Below are positions 44,075 to 53,006 of a stretch of 64,000 nucleotides of DNA, in pieces. A program made the translations under genes and the position numbers. How positions within the stretch are numbered: position 1 is the stretch's first letter; every line of letters begins with the position of its first letter. This DNA is from CBDCFL01 sp965216135 (GTDB taxonomy: Bacteria > Pseudomonadota > Alphaproteobacteria > Rhodobacterales > Rhodobacteraceae): assembly GCA_965216135.1 (NCBI GenBank), contig CBDCFL010000024.1:930001-994000 (forward strand), in the 5' to 3' direction. A model generated the notes under the pieces. The model was given only the letters and a program-made list of their open reading frames with translations, had not been told where the DNA came from and searched no databases.

Positions 44075-44275
44075 GTAAATCCTAACAGTTCGCACCTAAG
44101 ATTCTCGCGAGACAGGTGGGATGTCAAATAGGTGGTGATGACGGACAATCCACCGTCTGAAACTGCGCATTTGGGCTGCAACAAAATTCACGATAATCGC
44201 ACCACTGGTTCACCAAGGTGTTGAGTGCATGTGAAACGGCTTTCGGCCAGACTGGGCTGGATAACGGAGACGCCT

Positions 44276-45664
44276 ATGCCCTGGACCCGCCGAACCTGGT
44301 TGAAAACCGCCGCCGCGGCGGCATCGATGATGACGCCGGGTGCGCTTTGGGCGCAAGCGATGACGCTGGAACAGGCCCAGCAGGCCCTGATTTACGGCGC
44401 ATCCGATGGGATAGGTGCGGCGCTGGAGGTTGTTCGTGGCTATGGACGTGCCGATATTGCGCCCGCGTTGATCCTGGCCTTGCGGTTCAGCTCGATCCCG
44501 CGCGAGTTGATTGCGGGAGCGCTGCGAGACATTACCGGAGCAACTCTTGGCGACGATTGGTTCGACTGGATGTTGTGGCAGGAGGCGCAAAAGGATCTGG
44601 TGCCGCATGCAAGTTTCGCACCCCTGAAACGCGATCTGTTTTTGCGCATCGACCCGAATTTCGCCGATTTCCTGAAACCGGAATATTTGCCGCGCGAGAA
44701 AATGAAAATTCGATTTGAAGAGATCACCTGGGGCGGGGTGCATAAGGATGGGATACCGTCACTTGATAATCCCGAACTGATTGCGCCCGAGCGGGCCGAT
44801 TATCTGCGCGACGACGATTTGGTGTTTGGCGTTTCGATCAATGGCGATGTGCGCGCCTATCCGCTGCGTATCATGGGCTGGCACGAGATGTTCAACGAGG
44901 TCATTGGCGGTGTGCCGGTGGCGCTGGCCTATTGCACGCTTTGCGGGTCGGGCATTTTGTATGAAACCCAGGTTCCGGGGCGCGACACGCCGTTTGTTTT
45001 CGGATCATCGGGGTTTCTGTACCGGTCCAACAAGCTGATGTTCGACCGGCAAACCCATAGCTTATGGAACCAGTTCACTGGCAAACCGGTTGTCGGTCCG
45101 CTGGCGGACAGCGGTATCGTGCTTGAGCAACGCCCGGTGGTGGTTGCGAGATGGGCCGGTTGGCGCGCGTCCAATCCGGGCACGCGGGTATTGTCACTGA
45201 GCACCGGCCACCGGCGAAATTATGGTTCCGGGATCGTTTACCAAGACTATTTTTCCTCGCCCGAGCTGATGTTTCCCGCGGCCGTGGATCAAAGCCAGTT
45301 ATCGGCGAAATCCTATGTCTTTGGTTTGCGTGTGCAGGGTGCCGCCAAGGCCTGGCCGCTTGCCAGTTTTGCGCAAGAACCGGTGATCAATGACGACATT
45401 GGCGGATTGCCGGTCGTGCTGATCGGTGATCCGGCGACGCGATCGGTACGGGCCTACGAGCGCGGCGATCGGGAATTTGTCGGCCGAGACGGCGAAATTC
45501 TTGCCGGCGACCTGTCAAGGTGGCAAATCACCGAAGACGCGCTGGTCGGACCGGATCAGAGGCTGCCCCGCATGGCCGGGCATATTGCCTATTGGTTTGC
45601 CTGGGACAATTACCTTGGCGCCGAGACCGAGGTCTACGGGCAACAGGCAACGCCAGAAAACTAG
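44276..45664 (+). CDS. DUF3179 domain-containing secreted protein
   Basis: 462 residues with a twin-arginine-like signal (TRRTWLKTAAAAASMM, cut after ALWA). The DUF3179 domain carries DYLRDDDLVFGVSINGDVRAYPLR, HEMFNEVIGGVPVALAYCTLCGSG with the conserved Cys pair, SLWNQFTGKPVVGPLA, and WPLASFAQEPVINDDIGGLPVV. The function of this periplasmic family is not established. The ATG at 44276 is chosen because GGAG (AACGGAGACGCCT) precedes it; the frame is open from 44225. The stop TAG lies inside the first unit of an 8-bp tandem repeat, so loss of a unit would change the C-terminus. Confidence 0.87.
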   Translation: MPWTRRTWLKTAAAAASMMTPGALWAQAMTLEQAQQALIYGASDGIGAALEVVRGYGRADIAPALILALRFSSIPRELIAGALRDITGATLGDDWFDWMLWQEAQKDLVPHASFAPLKRDLFLRIDPNFADFLKPEYLPREKMKIRFEEITWGGVHKDGIPSLDNPELIAPERADYLRDDDLVFGVSINGDVRAYPLRIMGWHEMFNEVIGGVPVALAYCTLCGSGILYETQVPGRDTPFVFGSSGFLYRSNKLMFDRQTHSLWNQFTGKPVVGPLADSGIVLEQRPVVVARWAGWRASNPGTRVLSLSTGHRRNYGSGIVYQDYFSSPELMFPAAVDQSQLSAKSYVFGLRVQGAAKAWPLASFAQEPVINDDIGGLPVVLIGDPATRSVRAYERGDREFVGRDGEILAGDLSRWQITEDALVGPDQRLPRMAGHIAYWFAWDNYLGAETEVYGQQATPEN

Positions 45665-45703
45665 AAAACCGGAAAACCGGAAAACCGGAAAACCGGAAAA
45701 CTG
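45656..45703 (+). repeat. 8-bp tandem repeat (GAAAACCG, six units)
   Basis: Units: GAAAACTA, then four of GAAAACCG, then GAAAACTG. The DUF3179 stop TAG (45662-45664) straddles units 1 and 2. It fills the convergent gap between the DUF3179 gene and rplI. Confidence 0.92.
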
Positions 45704-45725
45704 GCCGATCAGCTAAGTCGCCGGG

Positions 45726-46355
45726 TCATTCATCATCGCTTTCGGCACGCTCATCCGCGGCATCTTCGGGCGTTTGTACGAGATCCTCGTCTTCGGCCTG
45801 CGCGGCGCCGATGTCGTCGAACAATTCGGCAATTTCAAAATCGGCTTCGGCTTCTTCCTCGGCGGCGGCCTGCTGGATCGATTTGCCGGAGGCCTGAAGG
45901 GCGGCTTCCTCTTGTGAACGGGCCACGTTCAAGGTGATCTCGGCCCGAACCTCAGGATGCAGCGAGATATGCACGCCATGAAGGCCAAGCTCTTTGATCG
46001 GGCGCGCAAGGGCGACTTGTTTGCGATCGACGGTAAAACCGGCCTCGGTGGCAGCATCGGCGGCGTCACGGGTTGTGACCGAACCGTAAAGCGATCCGGC
46101 ATCCGAGGCGGAGCGAATCACGGTAAACATTTCGCCGTCCAGTTTTTCGGCTGCTGCTTCGGCTTCGGAGCGGGTTTCCAGGTTGTTCGCCTCAAGCTGG
46201 GACTTTTGGTCTGCGAATGCCGAAACATTGGCTTTGGAAGCGCGGAGTGCTTTGCCCTGGGGCAGCAGAAAGTTGCGCGCATAGCCGGTCTTGACAGCGA
46301 CGACCTCGCCCATCTGGCCGAGCTTGGCGACACGTTCGAGAAGGATAACTTGCAT
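45726..46355 (-). CDS. rplI: 50S ribosomal protein L9
   Basis: 209 residues. The N-terminal domain carries the L9 signature MQVILLERVAKLGQMGEVV and GYARNFLLPQGKA; the connecting helix is DQKSQLEANN; the C-terminal domain has GSLYGSVTTRDAADA and LHPEVRAEITLNV. L9 binds 23S rRNA at the base of the L1 stalk. An extra acidic tail of about 55 residues rich in Glu, Ala and Asp follows, longer than in many L9 proteins but common in Rhodobacterales. It is the last gene of rpsF-rpsR-rplI, 12 bp after rpsR. Confidence 0.97.
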   Translation of the reverse strand: MQVILLERVAKLGQMGEVVAVKTGYARNFLLPQGKALRASKANVSAFADQKSQLEANNLETRSEAEAAAEKLDGEMFTVIRSASDAGSLYGSVTTRDAADAATEAGFTVDRKQVALARPIKELGLHGVHISLHPEVRAEITLNVARSQEEAALQASGKSIQQAAAEEEAEADFEIAELFDDIGAAQAEDEDLVQTPEDAADERAESDDE

Positions 46356-46367
46356 GTGCCTGTCTCC

Positions 46368-46595
46368 TTACCTGACGGCGTAGGGCAGCAGCGCAAGAAA
46401 GCGCGCGCGTTTGATTGCACGGGCGAGTTCACGCTGTTTTTTGGCCGACACGGCGGTGATGCGCGAGGGCACGATCTTGCCGCGCTCCGAGATGTAGCGC
46501 TGCAATAGCCGGGTGTCTTTGTAATCGATAGCCGGCGCATTATCCCCGGAGAAGGGGCAGACCTTGCGGCGACGGAAAAACGGTTTAGTTGCCAT
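46368..46595 (-). CDS. rpsR: 30S ribosomal protein S18
   Basis: 75 residues, the normal length. Begins MATKPFFRRRKVCPFSGDNAP, with RLLQRYISERGKIVPSRITAVSAKKQRELARAIKRAR-type sequence through the core. It binds with S6 to the 16S rRNA platform. It lies between rpsF (11 bp) and rplI (12 bp). Confidence 0.97.
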   Translation of the reverse strand: MATKPFFRRRKVCPFSGDNAPAIDYKDTRLLQRYISERGKIVPSRITAVSAKKQRELARAIKRARFLALLPYAVR

Positions 46596-46606
46596 GGTTT
46601 AGCCCC

Positions 46607-46966
46607 CTATCTGTCGCGACGGCGATCGCCGCGGTCACGCTCTTCGCGCTTTTGCATTTGGATCGACGGACCTTCCTGGTGGGCATCGACCTTGATCGTC
46701 AGAACCCGCATTACGTCTTCATGCAGACGCATCAGGCGTTCCATTTCCTGCACCGCGGGCGCGGGTGCATCAGATCGCATGAATGCGTAATGGCCCTTGC
46801 GGTTTTTGTTGATCTTGTAGGCCATCGTTTTGACGCCCCAATATTCAGTCCCAGCGACCTGGCCGCCGTTTTCCGACAGGATCGTGCCAAAATGTTCGAT
46901 AAGACCTTCGGCCTGGGTGTTGGACAAATCCTGACGCGAGATAAACACATGCTCGTATAGTGGCAT
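46607..46966 (-). CDS. rpsF: 30S ribosomal protein S6
   Basis: 119 residues. It begins MPLYEHVFISRQDLSNTQAE and includes the YRIN-like KTMAYKINKNRKGHYAF strand and MERLMRLHEDVMRVLTIKV. The basic C-terminal tail is MQKREERDRGDRRRDR. It partners S18. The start at 46966 is the family start; the open frame above it is a shadow. A dyad at 47041-47075 lies upstream and may be part of its promoter or leader. Confidence 0.97.
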   Translation of the reverse strand: MPLYEHVFISRQDLSNTQAEGLIEHFGTILSENGGQVAGTEYWGVKTMAYKINKNRKGHYAFMRSDAPAPAVQEMERLMRLHEDVMRVLTIKVDAHQEGPSIQMQKREERDRGDRRRDR

Positions 46967-47040
46967 GTTCACTCCAGTGCTATTCGGGGCGCATTTCAAA
47001 GTGCGGGTCTGGGACTTCCGCGACCCGCCCACGAGAGGCT

Positions 47041-47075
47041 GCGCCGGTTCGCAAATATTTGCGGAAGGACGGCGC
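47041..47075. promoter_or_regulatory. Dyad upstream of rpsF
   Basis: The core CGCAAATATTTGCG (47050-47063) is a perfect 14-bp palindrome. The flanking GCGCCG (47041-47046) and CGGCGC (47070-47075) also pair, giving an interrupted 35-bp dyad about 80 bp upstream of rpsF. It could be an operator, a leader hairpin (S6/S18 autoregulation is known in other bacteria) or a terminator on the + strand. Function is not shown. Confidence 0.45.
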
Positions 47076-47252
47076 TTTATAACGGCTCTGCGGGTGCGTT
47101 CAAGCGGGATTTTCGCGACCGGCGGGCACAATTATCACATCCCGTGCGAGCCATGATTTTGCTTTTGACGGGCCTCATTGTCGTCAACATTCGCCGCGAG
47201 ATTGTGTCACGTATCGACATGATCCTGGGAAATTGGGAATGTTTATCAGATA

Positions 47253-47908
47253 TTGGAAACGGTCACCGCGCTGTCCGGCAAAGAGCTGCGGTATCGCGTG
47301 GTCCAGCGCGACACCTTCTGGGGCTATGTTATCAGCCAGGGCCGGTCCGCGCGCCGCCGCGACGCGATCGGCGAATATACCGCCATGGGCTGCAGCGTGG
47401 CTTTCGGAATACTGGCGTTCGGATTGTGGCTGCCGGGATCGACGCAGACCGCTTTTGCGCTGGTGCCGTTCAAGATGGCCATGCAGCGGTCTTTTTTGTC
47501 ACTGCGGGTCTGCTTTACATGATGGCCAAAAAGGGCCTGAGTTCGGAAACGCAGATAGATCTGCACGAGCGGACGGTCCGTATCGTGCGGCGCAACCACG
47601 GTGATGAAAGCGTAACGCTTGAAAGCGTGAACTTCGACAACATCGAAAGTGTCTTCATCAAGCGCGCCCAGGGGTCGATTTTGATATTCAATCTATGCAT
47701 CCTGCCGCGCGCTTCAAGAACGCCGTTGGTCATCGCGATCGGGTCCAGGCACGAGCTGGAAGATCTTCGCGATCGGATTTTCGGCGACCTGCGCCCGCAG
47801 GGCTCTGCGACGCGCCGGGCGGCGCGCGAGGCAGCCGAGACAATTCGCAGACGAGAACGCAGGCCGACAAGGACTGCGTTCGCCGCGCATAAAATTAGTC
47901 AGCTTTGA
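47253..47908 (+). pseudogene. Two-helix membrane protein with a frameshift
   Basis: The first frame (47253, TTG start) gives ETVTALSGKELRYRVVQRDT, then a membrane helix (GCSVAFGILAFGLWLPG) and VPFKMAMQ. A second frame continues AVFFVTAGLLYMMAKKGLSSE, TQIDLHERTVRIVRRNHGDE, FDNIESVFIKRAQG and ends with a basic tail at 47908. The two halves make sense only if joined by a one-base shift near 47485-47495 (ATGCAGCGGTCTTTTTT). Similar small proteins of unknown function occur next to fabD in relatives known to me. Decay or a sequencing error are both possible. Confidence 0.55.
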
Positions 47909-48005
47909 GGGGCCGATAATTCCCCACCGCAATTTGCCGCAGCATTGCTTGCCGTGCCCATTTTGACCCGCTAGAGGTTGAAAACGGCAGCACGGGGCAG
48001 CGACT

Positions 48006-48944
48006 ATGAGCAGGGCATTTGTATTTCCGGGCCAGGGCGCACAGGCGGTCGGTATGGGGCACGAACTTGCGCAGAATTATCCCGCCGCAAAAGCCGTTTT
48101 TGACGAAGTTGACGAAGCCCTCGGTGAGCCGCTGAGTGCGCTGATCTGGGAAGGTGATGCCGAGACATTACAGCTGACGGTTAATGCACAGCCGGCGCTG
48201 ATGGCAACCTCGATTGCGGCGATGCGCGCGCTGGAGGCGGAAGGCATCGGGGTGGATGCGGCTGCCTATGCGGCTGGTCATTCGTTGGGCGAATATTCCG
48301 CACTTGCCGCAACCGGTGCGATAAGTCTGGCCGATACCGCGCGTCTGTTGCGCACCCGGGGCCGGGCAATGCAAGACGCGGTTCCGGTCGGCGAAGGTGC
48401 GATGGCGGCGCTGCTTGGCCTCGATTTTGAGCAAGCCACAGAAGTGGCGCGCGAGGCCAGCGATGATCAGATTTGCGCCGCCGCCAATGACAATTATCCG
48501 GAGCAGGTCGTCGTGTCCGGCCACAAGCAAGCAGTTGAGCGCGCCGTTGAGATTGCCAAGGCAAAGGGCGCGCGGCGTGCGGTAATGCTGCCGGTATCTG
48601 CGCCGTTTCACTGCCCGCTGATGGAGCCTGCGGCGCGGGCAATGGCCGAGGCGCTGGCAAGCGTGGACATTCAACGCCCTGCGATCCCCATCGTGGCCAA
48701 TGTCCGCGCGGCAGGAGTTAGCGATCCATCGACGATCCGGTCATTGTTGGTTGAACAAATCACCGGTTCGGTGCGCTGGCGCGAAAGTGTTGTTTGGATG
48801 GTCGACCAGGGCGTTGATGAAATATGGGAGATCGGCGCTGGCAGGGCGCTGACGGGGATGATCCGCCGGATCGCAAAGCACGTCGTGTCCAGATCGGTGG
48901 CAACCGCCGAAGATGTAAAGGCGGCGCAGAGCGTGGCAGGCTGA
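48006..48944 (+). CDS. fabD: Malonyl-CoA:ACP transacylase
   Basis: Loads malonyl groups onto acyl carrier protein for fatty-acid synthesis. The 312-residue product begins MSRAFVFPGQGAQAVGMG. The active serine S93 is in the AGHSLGEYSALAATG elbow, and the catalytic His is in VSAPFHCPLM (about 202). The C-terminal WEIGAGRALTGMIRRI is also typical. It is first in fabD-fabG-acpP-fabF, with 12 bp to fabG. The ATG at 48006 is preceded by GGGGCAG, a weak ribosome site. Confidence 0.96.
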   Translation: MSRAFVFPGQGAQAVGMGHELAQNYPAAKAVFDEVDEALGEPLSALIWEGDAETLQLTVNAQPALMATSIAAMRALEAEGIGVDAAAYAAGHSLGEYSALAATGAISLADTARLLRTRGRAMQDAVPVGEGAMAALLGLDFEQATEVAREASDDQICAAANDNYPEQVVVSGHKQAVERAVEIAKAKGARRAVMLPVSAPFHCPLMEPAARAMAEALASVDIQRPAIPIVANVRAAGVSDPSTIRSLLVEQITGSVRWRESVVWMVDQGVDEIWEIGAGRALTGMIRRIAKHVVSRSVATAEDVKAAQSVAG

Positions 48945-48956
48945 TGAGGGATAGGT

Positions 48957-49694
48957 ATGTTTGATCTGAGCGGCAGAAACGCACTTGTAACCGGCGCATC
49001 AGGTGGGATCGGCGGCGCGATTGCGCGCCTTTTGCACGGCGCGGGCGCTTGCGTCGCATTGTCGGGCACCCGGATAGAGCCGCTTGAAGCGTTGGCAGGC
49101 GAGCTTGGTGATCGGGTGCATGTTCTGGCTTGTAATCTTGGCGACAAGGATGAAGTCGAGGCGCTGCCGAAACGGGCGGTTGAGGCGATGGGAAGTGTCG
49201 ATATTCTCGTTAATAATGCCGGGGTCACGCGCGACAATCTGTTCATGCGGATGGCGGACGACGAATGGGCGCAGGTTCTGGAGATCAATTTGACCTCGAC
49301 GATGCGGCTTTGCCGTGGGGTCGTGCGCGGCATGATGAAAGCGCGATGGGGGCGGATCGTAAATGTCTCTTCCGTCGTGGGCGCAACCGGCAACCCGGGC
49401 CAGGCAAATTACGCCGCCTCCAAAGCCGGTATGGTGGGGATGTCCAAATCCTTGGCCGCGGAAGTTGCCAGCCGGGGCATCACGGTCAATTGTGTAGCGC
49501 CGGGGTTTATTGCCACCGCGATGACCGACAAATTGAGCGATGGCCAGAAGGCCAAGATCAACGCGCAAATCCCGGCGGGCCGGATGGGTACATCGGACGA
49601 AATTGCAGCGGCGGCGCTTTATTTGGCCAGCCCGGAATCGGCCTATGTCACGGGTGCGACCTTGCATGTGAACGGTGGAATGGCGATGTTCTAG
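48957..49694 (+). CDS. fabG: 3-oxoacyl-ACP reductase
   Basis: NADPH-dependent reductase of the fatty-acid elongation cycle. The 245-residue short-chain dehydrogenase has the cofactor motif TGASGGIGGAIA (about 12-23), NNAGVTRDN, and the catalytic Ser139, Tyr152 and Lys156 in NVSSVVGATGNPGQANYAASK. The C-terminal YVTGATLHVNGGMAMF is typical. It lies 12 bp after fabD and is followed by 179 bp before acpP, a gap that may hold the acpP promoter. Confidence 0.96.
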   Translation: MFDLSGRNALVTGASGGIGGAIARLLHGAGACVALSGTRIEPLEALAGELGDRVHVLACNLGDKDEVEALPKRAVEAMGSVDILVNNAGVTRDNLFMRMADDEWAQVLEINLTSTMRLCRGVVRGMMKARWGRIVNVSSVVGATGNPGQANYAASKAGMVGMSKSLAAEVASRGITVNCVAPGFIATAMTDKLSDGQKAKINAQIPAGRMGTSDEIAAAALYLASPESAYVTGATLHVNGGMAMF

Positions 49695-49873
49695 CTGCAA
49701 GGTGGCCAGAGATTGAAAGCGTTTGCCAAGCCGAAACGATATGCTATAGGCGGCGCAGATTTGTTGGGCCTCGCGGGGCGATTTGGCAATGACTGCGCTT
49801 TGCGGCGTGATATTGAGCGGCCTCTGGGTCTTTTGAAACTGGGCATCTGCCTGGAAAACAGTGAGGAAAAAAT

Positions 49874-50107
49874 ATGAGCGACATCGCAGATCGCGTAAAA
49901 AAGATCGTCGTCGAGCATCTGAGCGTTGAAGAGGACAAAGTCAGCGAGTCTGCCTCTTTCATTGACGATCTCGGGGCTGACAGCCTGGACACGGTCGAAC
50001 TGGTGATGGCCTTTGAAGAAGAATTCGGCATCGAAATTCCCGATGATACGGCTGAAACCATTCAGACCTTCGGCGATGCGGTTAAGTTTATTACCGAAAC
50101 GTCCTAA
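49874..50107 (+). CDS. acpP: Acyl carrier protein
   Basis: A 77-residue acidic four-helix protein carrying growing acyl chains on 4-phosphopantetheine at Ser37 (GADSLDTVELVM). It starts MSDIADRVKKIVVEHLSVEE. The ATG at 49874 follows GAGGAAAAA. It has its own terminator downstream, consistent with the high expression normal for ACP. Confidence 0.98.
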   Translation: MSDIADRVKKIVVEHLSVEEDKVSESASFIDDLGADSLDTVELVMAFEEEFGIEIPDDTAETIQTFGDAVKFITETS

Positions 50108-50133
50108 TCTGCAGGTTATCATCGATGATTTTG

Positions 50134-50159
50134 CGGCGTCCCGTGCGGGCGCCGTTTTT
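50134..50159 (+). terminator. Rho-independent terminator after acpP
   Basis: CGGCGTCCCGTGCGGGCGCCG followed by TTTTT; the stem CGGCG/CGCCG with CCCG/CGGG inside forms 27 bp after the acpP stop. Confidence 0.85.
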
Positions 50160-50296
50160 GTTGGCGGAACCCGGTGGTCGCGGTCCTGCGTGGACCGATC
50201 CCGCCTAAGCGATATGGTGCCGCCGGGCACTTGCCGACAGCGGCGCACGCGCGGTATCAAGGCGAAACGTGAATTCGCCAATAAACGGGGGCAAAT

Positions 50297-51559
50297 ATGC
50301 GTCGAGTGGTGGTGACGGGGCTGGGCATGGTCAGCCCGCTGGCATGTGGCGTCGAGGAAACCTGGACCAGACTGCTGGCCGGGCAATCGGGCGCAGGACC
50401 AATCACCCGGTTTGACGCCGGCCATCTGGCAACCAACTATGCCTGCGAAATACCGCGCGGCGACGGCAGCGACGGAACATTCAATCCAGACGACTGGATG
50501 GAGCCGAAGGACCAGCGCAAGGTCGATGACTTTATCCTCTATGGCGTGACGGCGGCTGTTCAGGCGGTCGAGGATGCGGGCTGGACCCCGGAAAACGAAG
50601 AGGACCGGTTGCGCACCGGCGTCATGATCGGATCGGGGATCGGCGGGCTGAGCTCGATCGCTGACACGGCGATCCTGCTGAAAGAGCGCGGACCGAGGCG
50701 GGTGTCGCCGTTTTTCATCCCCGGTGCGCTGATCAATCTGGTGTCGGGGCAGGTATCCATTCGATTTGGCTTCAAAGGGCCAAATCATGCGGTGGTGACG
50801 GCATGTTCAACCGGTGCACATGCCATCGGCGATGCCAGCCGTCTGATCATGTGGGGTGATGCGGATGTCATGGTTGCAGGCGGATCCGAGAGCCCGATTT
50901 CAGAGATCGGGATTGCCGGATTTAACGCCTGCAAGGCGCTGTCGACCAAGCGCGGTAATGAGCCACAAAAGGCCAGCCGTCCTTATGATGCGGACCGCGA
51001 TGGCTTTGTGATGGGCGAGGGTGGTGGCGTTGTGGTGTTGGAGGAATACCAACATGCCAAGGCGCGTGGTGCCAAGATTTACGCCGAGGTCATCGGATAT
51101 GGCATGTCGGGTGATGCGTATCATATTACCGCGCCCGCCGCGGATGGTGACGGCGGATACCGCTCGATGAGCGCAGCGATTGAACGCGCCGGACTGCGCC
51201 CGGGCGATATTGATTATATCAATGCGCATGGCACCTCGACCATGGCCGACACGATCGAGCTTGGGGCCGTGGAGCGGCTGATGGGCGACGCTGTGAATGG
51301 TGCGACGATGAGTTCGACCAAGTCGTCCATCGGGCATTTGCTGGGCGCTGCGGGTTCGGTCGAGGCGATTTTCTGTATCCTGGCGATGCGCGATCAGATC
51401 GCGCCGCCAACGATCAACCTGGACAATCCGGCCATTGAACCAAAACTGGATCTGGCCGCCAACGCGGCGCGAAAGCGCAAGATTGACGTGGCGCTGTCAA
51501 ATTCGTTTGGATTTGGCGGAACCAATGCCTCACTGGTTCTGAGACGGCTCGACGCCTGA
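50297..51559 (+). CDS. fabF: 3-oxoacyl-ACP synthase II
   Basis: Condensing enzyme that elongates acyl-ACP with malonyl-ACP. The 420-residue thiolase-fold product starts MRRVVVTGLGMVSPLACGVEE. The catalytic triad is Cys170 (VTACSTGAHAIGD), the His of NAHGTSTMAD and the His of SSIGHLLGAAGSVEA. The C-terminal NSFGFGGTNASLVLRR is typical. Its TGA overlaps the mltG ATG (TGATG at 51557-51561), so the two are translationally coupled, an arrangement linking lipid and wall synthesis. Confidence 0.97.
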   Translation: MRRVVVTGLGMVSPLACGVEETWTRLLAGQSGAGPITRFDAGHLATNYACEIPRGDGSDGTFNPDDWMEPKDQRKVDDFILYGVTAAVQAVEDAGWTPENEEDRLRTGVMIGSGIGGLSSIADTAILLKERGPRRVSPFFIPGALINLVSGQVSIRFGFKGPNHAVVTACSTGAHAIGDASRLIMWGDADVMVAGGSESPISEIGIAGFNACKALSTKRGNEPQKASRPYDADRDGFVMGEGGGVVVLEEYQHAKARGAKIYAEVIGYGMSGDAYHITAPAADGDGGYRSMSAAIERAGLRPGDIDYINAHGTSTMADTIELGAVERLMGDAVNGATMSSTKSSIGHLLGAAGSVEAIFCILAMRDQIAPPTINLDNPAIEPKLDLAANAARKRKIDVALSNSFGFGGTNASLVLRRLDA

Positions 51560-52713
51560 TGTATCGCCACATTGCCAGTAACGCCTTGTCGATGCTTGTG
51601 GTGGGCCTGATCGCACTGGGTGTTCTGGCTGCCTGGGCGCAGGCGCAATATTCGCGTGCCGGGCCCTTGGTGAACGCGATCTGTCTGCAGGTGCCGGATG
51701 GCGGCACGATGCGGACGGTGTCGGCCCAATTGCTGGAGCTGGGCGCGATTTCCGGTGGGACGATTTTTCGCGTTGGTGCGGATTATGCGGGCAAGGCCGA
51801 GCTTTTGAAGGCGGGCAGTTTTCGCATTCCCGCATCGTCATCGATGTCTGAAGTCGTGGACATTGTCACCCGCGGCGGTGCCAACACATGTGGGACCGAG
51901 ATCGTATTTCGTATTGGTGTCAACACCGTGAGTGCCGAAGTTCGCGAGCTGGACCCCGAAACCAACCGATTTGAGCAAAGAGTGCGGTTCAACCCGGGCG
52001 ATGATGATACGCCCGATCTCTACAACCAAACGCGCGAAGACGGGGACACGCGGTTTCGCATCGCGATGGCCGAAGGGGCGACAAGCTGGCAGATCGTCGA
52101 AGCGCTGAAACTCGCCGATTTTATTGTCGTTGATCTGGACGATGTTCCACCCGAAGGCAGCCTTGCGCCGGACAGTTATGAGGTAACCGTTGACACGCCT
52201 TTGTCGGCTTTGCTGCAGGTCATGGCCGCCGCGCAGATCCAACGCATGGCCGAGGCTTGGCCGAACCGGGTGAGCGGATTGCCAATTGATAGCGCCGAGG
52301 AGGCGATGATCCTCGCTTCGATTGTAGAAAAGGAAACTGGCCTTGTCGAAGAGCGGCGGCAGGTTGCCAGCGTCTTTATCAACCGGCTGAGGCGGGGGAT
52401 CAGGCTGCAGACCGACCCTGCGGTGATTTATGGCCTAACCGGCGGGCAGCGGGCGCTGGGGCGTGGCCTGCGCCAGAGCGAGCTGCGGCGCGAGACGCCC
52501 TATAATACCTATGTGATTCAAGGGCTGCCGCCGACGCCGATTGCCAATCCGGGGCTGGCGAGTATCGAGGCGGTGTTGAACCCTGCCATCACCGAATACC
52601 TGTTTTTCGTGGCGGACGGCGAGGGTGGTCATGCCTTTGCCGAAACCCTGGCCGAGCATAATGTCAATGTTGCCGCCTGGCGGGCGATCGAGGCGAGCCG
52701 GATCGGGCAATAG
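51559..52713 (+). CDS. mltG: Endolytic peptidoglycan transglycosylase MltG
   Basis: A 384-residue inner-membrane enzyme that cuts nascent glycan strands and sets their length. It has one N-terminal membrane helix (about residues 7-28; LSMLVVGLIALGVLAAW) and a LysM-like region (about 35-90). The catalytic domain has the active Glu in ASIVEKETGLVEERRQVASVF, then NRLRRGIRLQTDPAVIYG, YNTYVIQGLPPTPIANPG and a final YLFFVADGEGGHAFAETL. It is coupled to fabF by a one-base overlap. It is the last intact core gene before the second IS21. Confidence 0.95.
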   Translation: MYRHIASNALSMLVVGLIALGVLAAWAQAQYSRAGPLVNAICLQVPDGGTMRTVSAQLLELGAISGGTIFRVGADYAGKAELLKAGSFRIPASSSMSEVVDIVTRGGANTCGTEIVFRIGVNTVSAEVRELDPETNRFEQRVRFNPGDDDTPDLYNQTREDGDTRFRIAMAEGATSWQIVEALKLADFIVVDLDDVPPEGSLAPDSYEVTVDTPLSALLQVMAAAQIQRMAEAWPNRVSGLPIDSAEEAMILASIVEKETGLVEERRQVASVFINRLRRGIRLQTDPAVIYGLTGGQRALGRGLRQSELRRETPYNTYVIQGLPPTPIANPGLASIEAVLNPAITEYLFFVADGEGGHAFAETLAEHNVNVAAWRAIEASRIGQ

Positions 52714-53006
52714 AGGTCTGGCGCCCGGCGGCCAATTGCCTGGATCGCTTGCCGGTGCCGGGCTCTCATCGCTCCCTCGCGGTCGCTCTTCGTGAGCGAG
52801 GAAGGACCGGATGGGACTGATGAGCGGATGCAATATCTTGCAACCTTTATTAGAAAATTATTTTCCAGATACCGGCTACGGTCAGGGACAATCAATAATG
52901 TGAATCCCGGAGACAAAATACCCACGGAATCGGTCGGATGATCTGACCGTCGCGGAGCAAAATTCCGCACCTTGAAGCCTGAAGCAAACGAGCTGAGGGC
53001 GGGGAG

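Noticed and set aside
45656..45703. Possible CRISPR array
   Set aside because: Units are 8 bp with no spacers; it is a simple tandem repeat.
47239..47604. Alternative reading starting MFIRYWKRSPRC near 47239
   Set aside because: It lacks coding character; the TTG-start frame at 47253 gives a clear membrane helix that continues, after a shift, into the second half.
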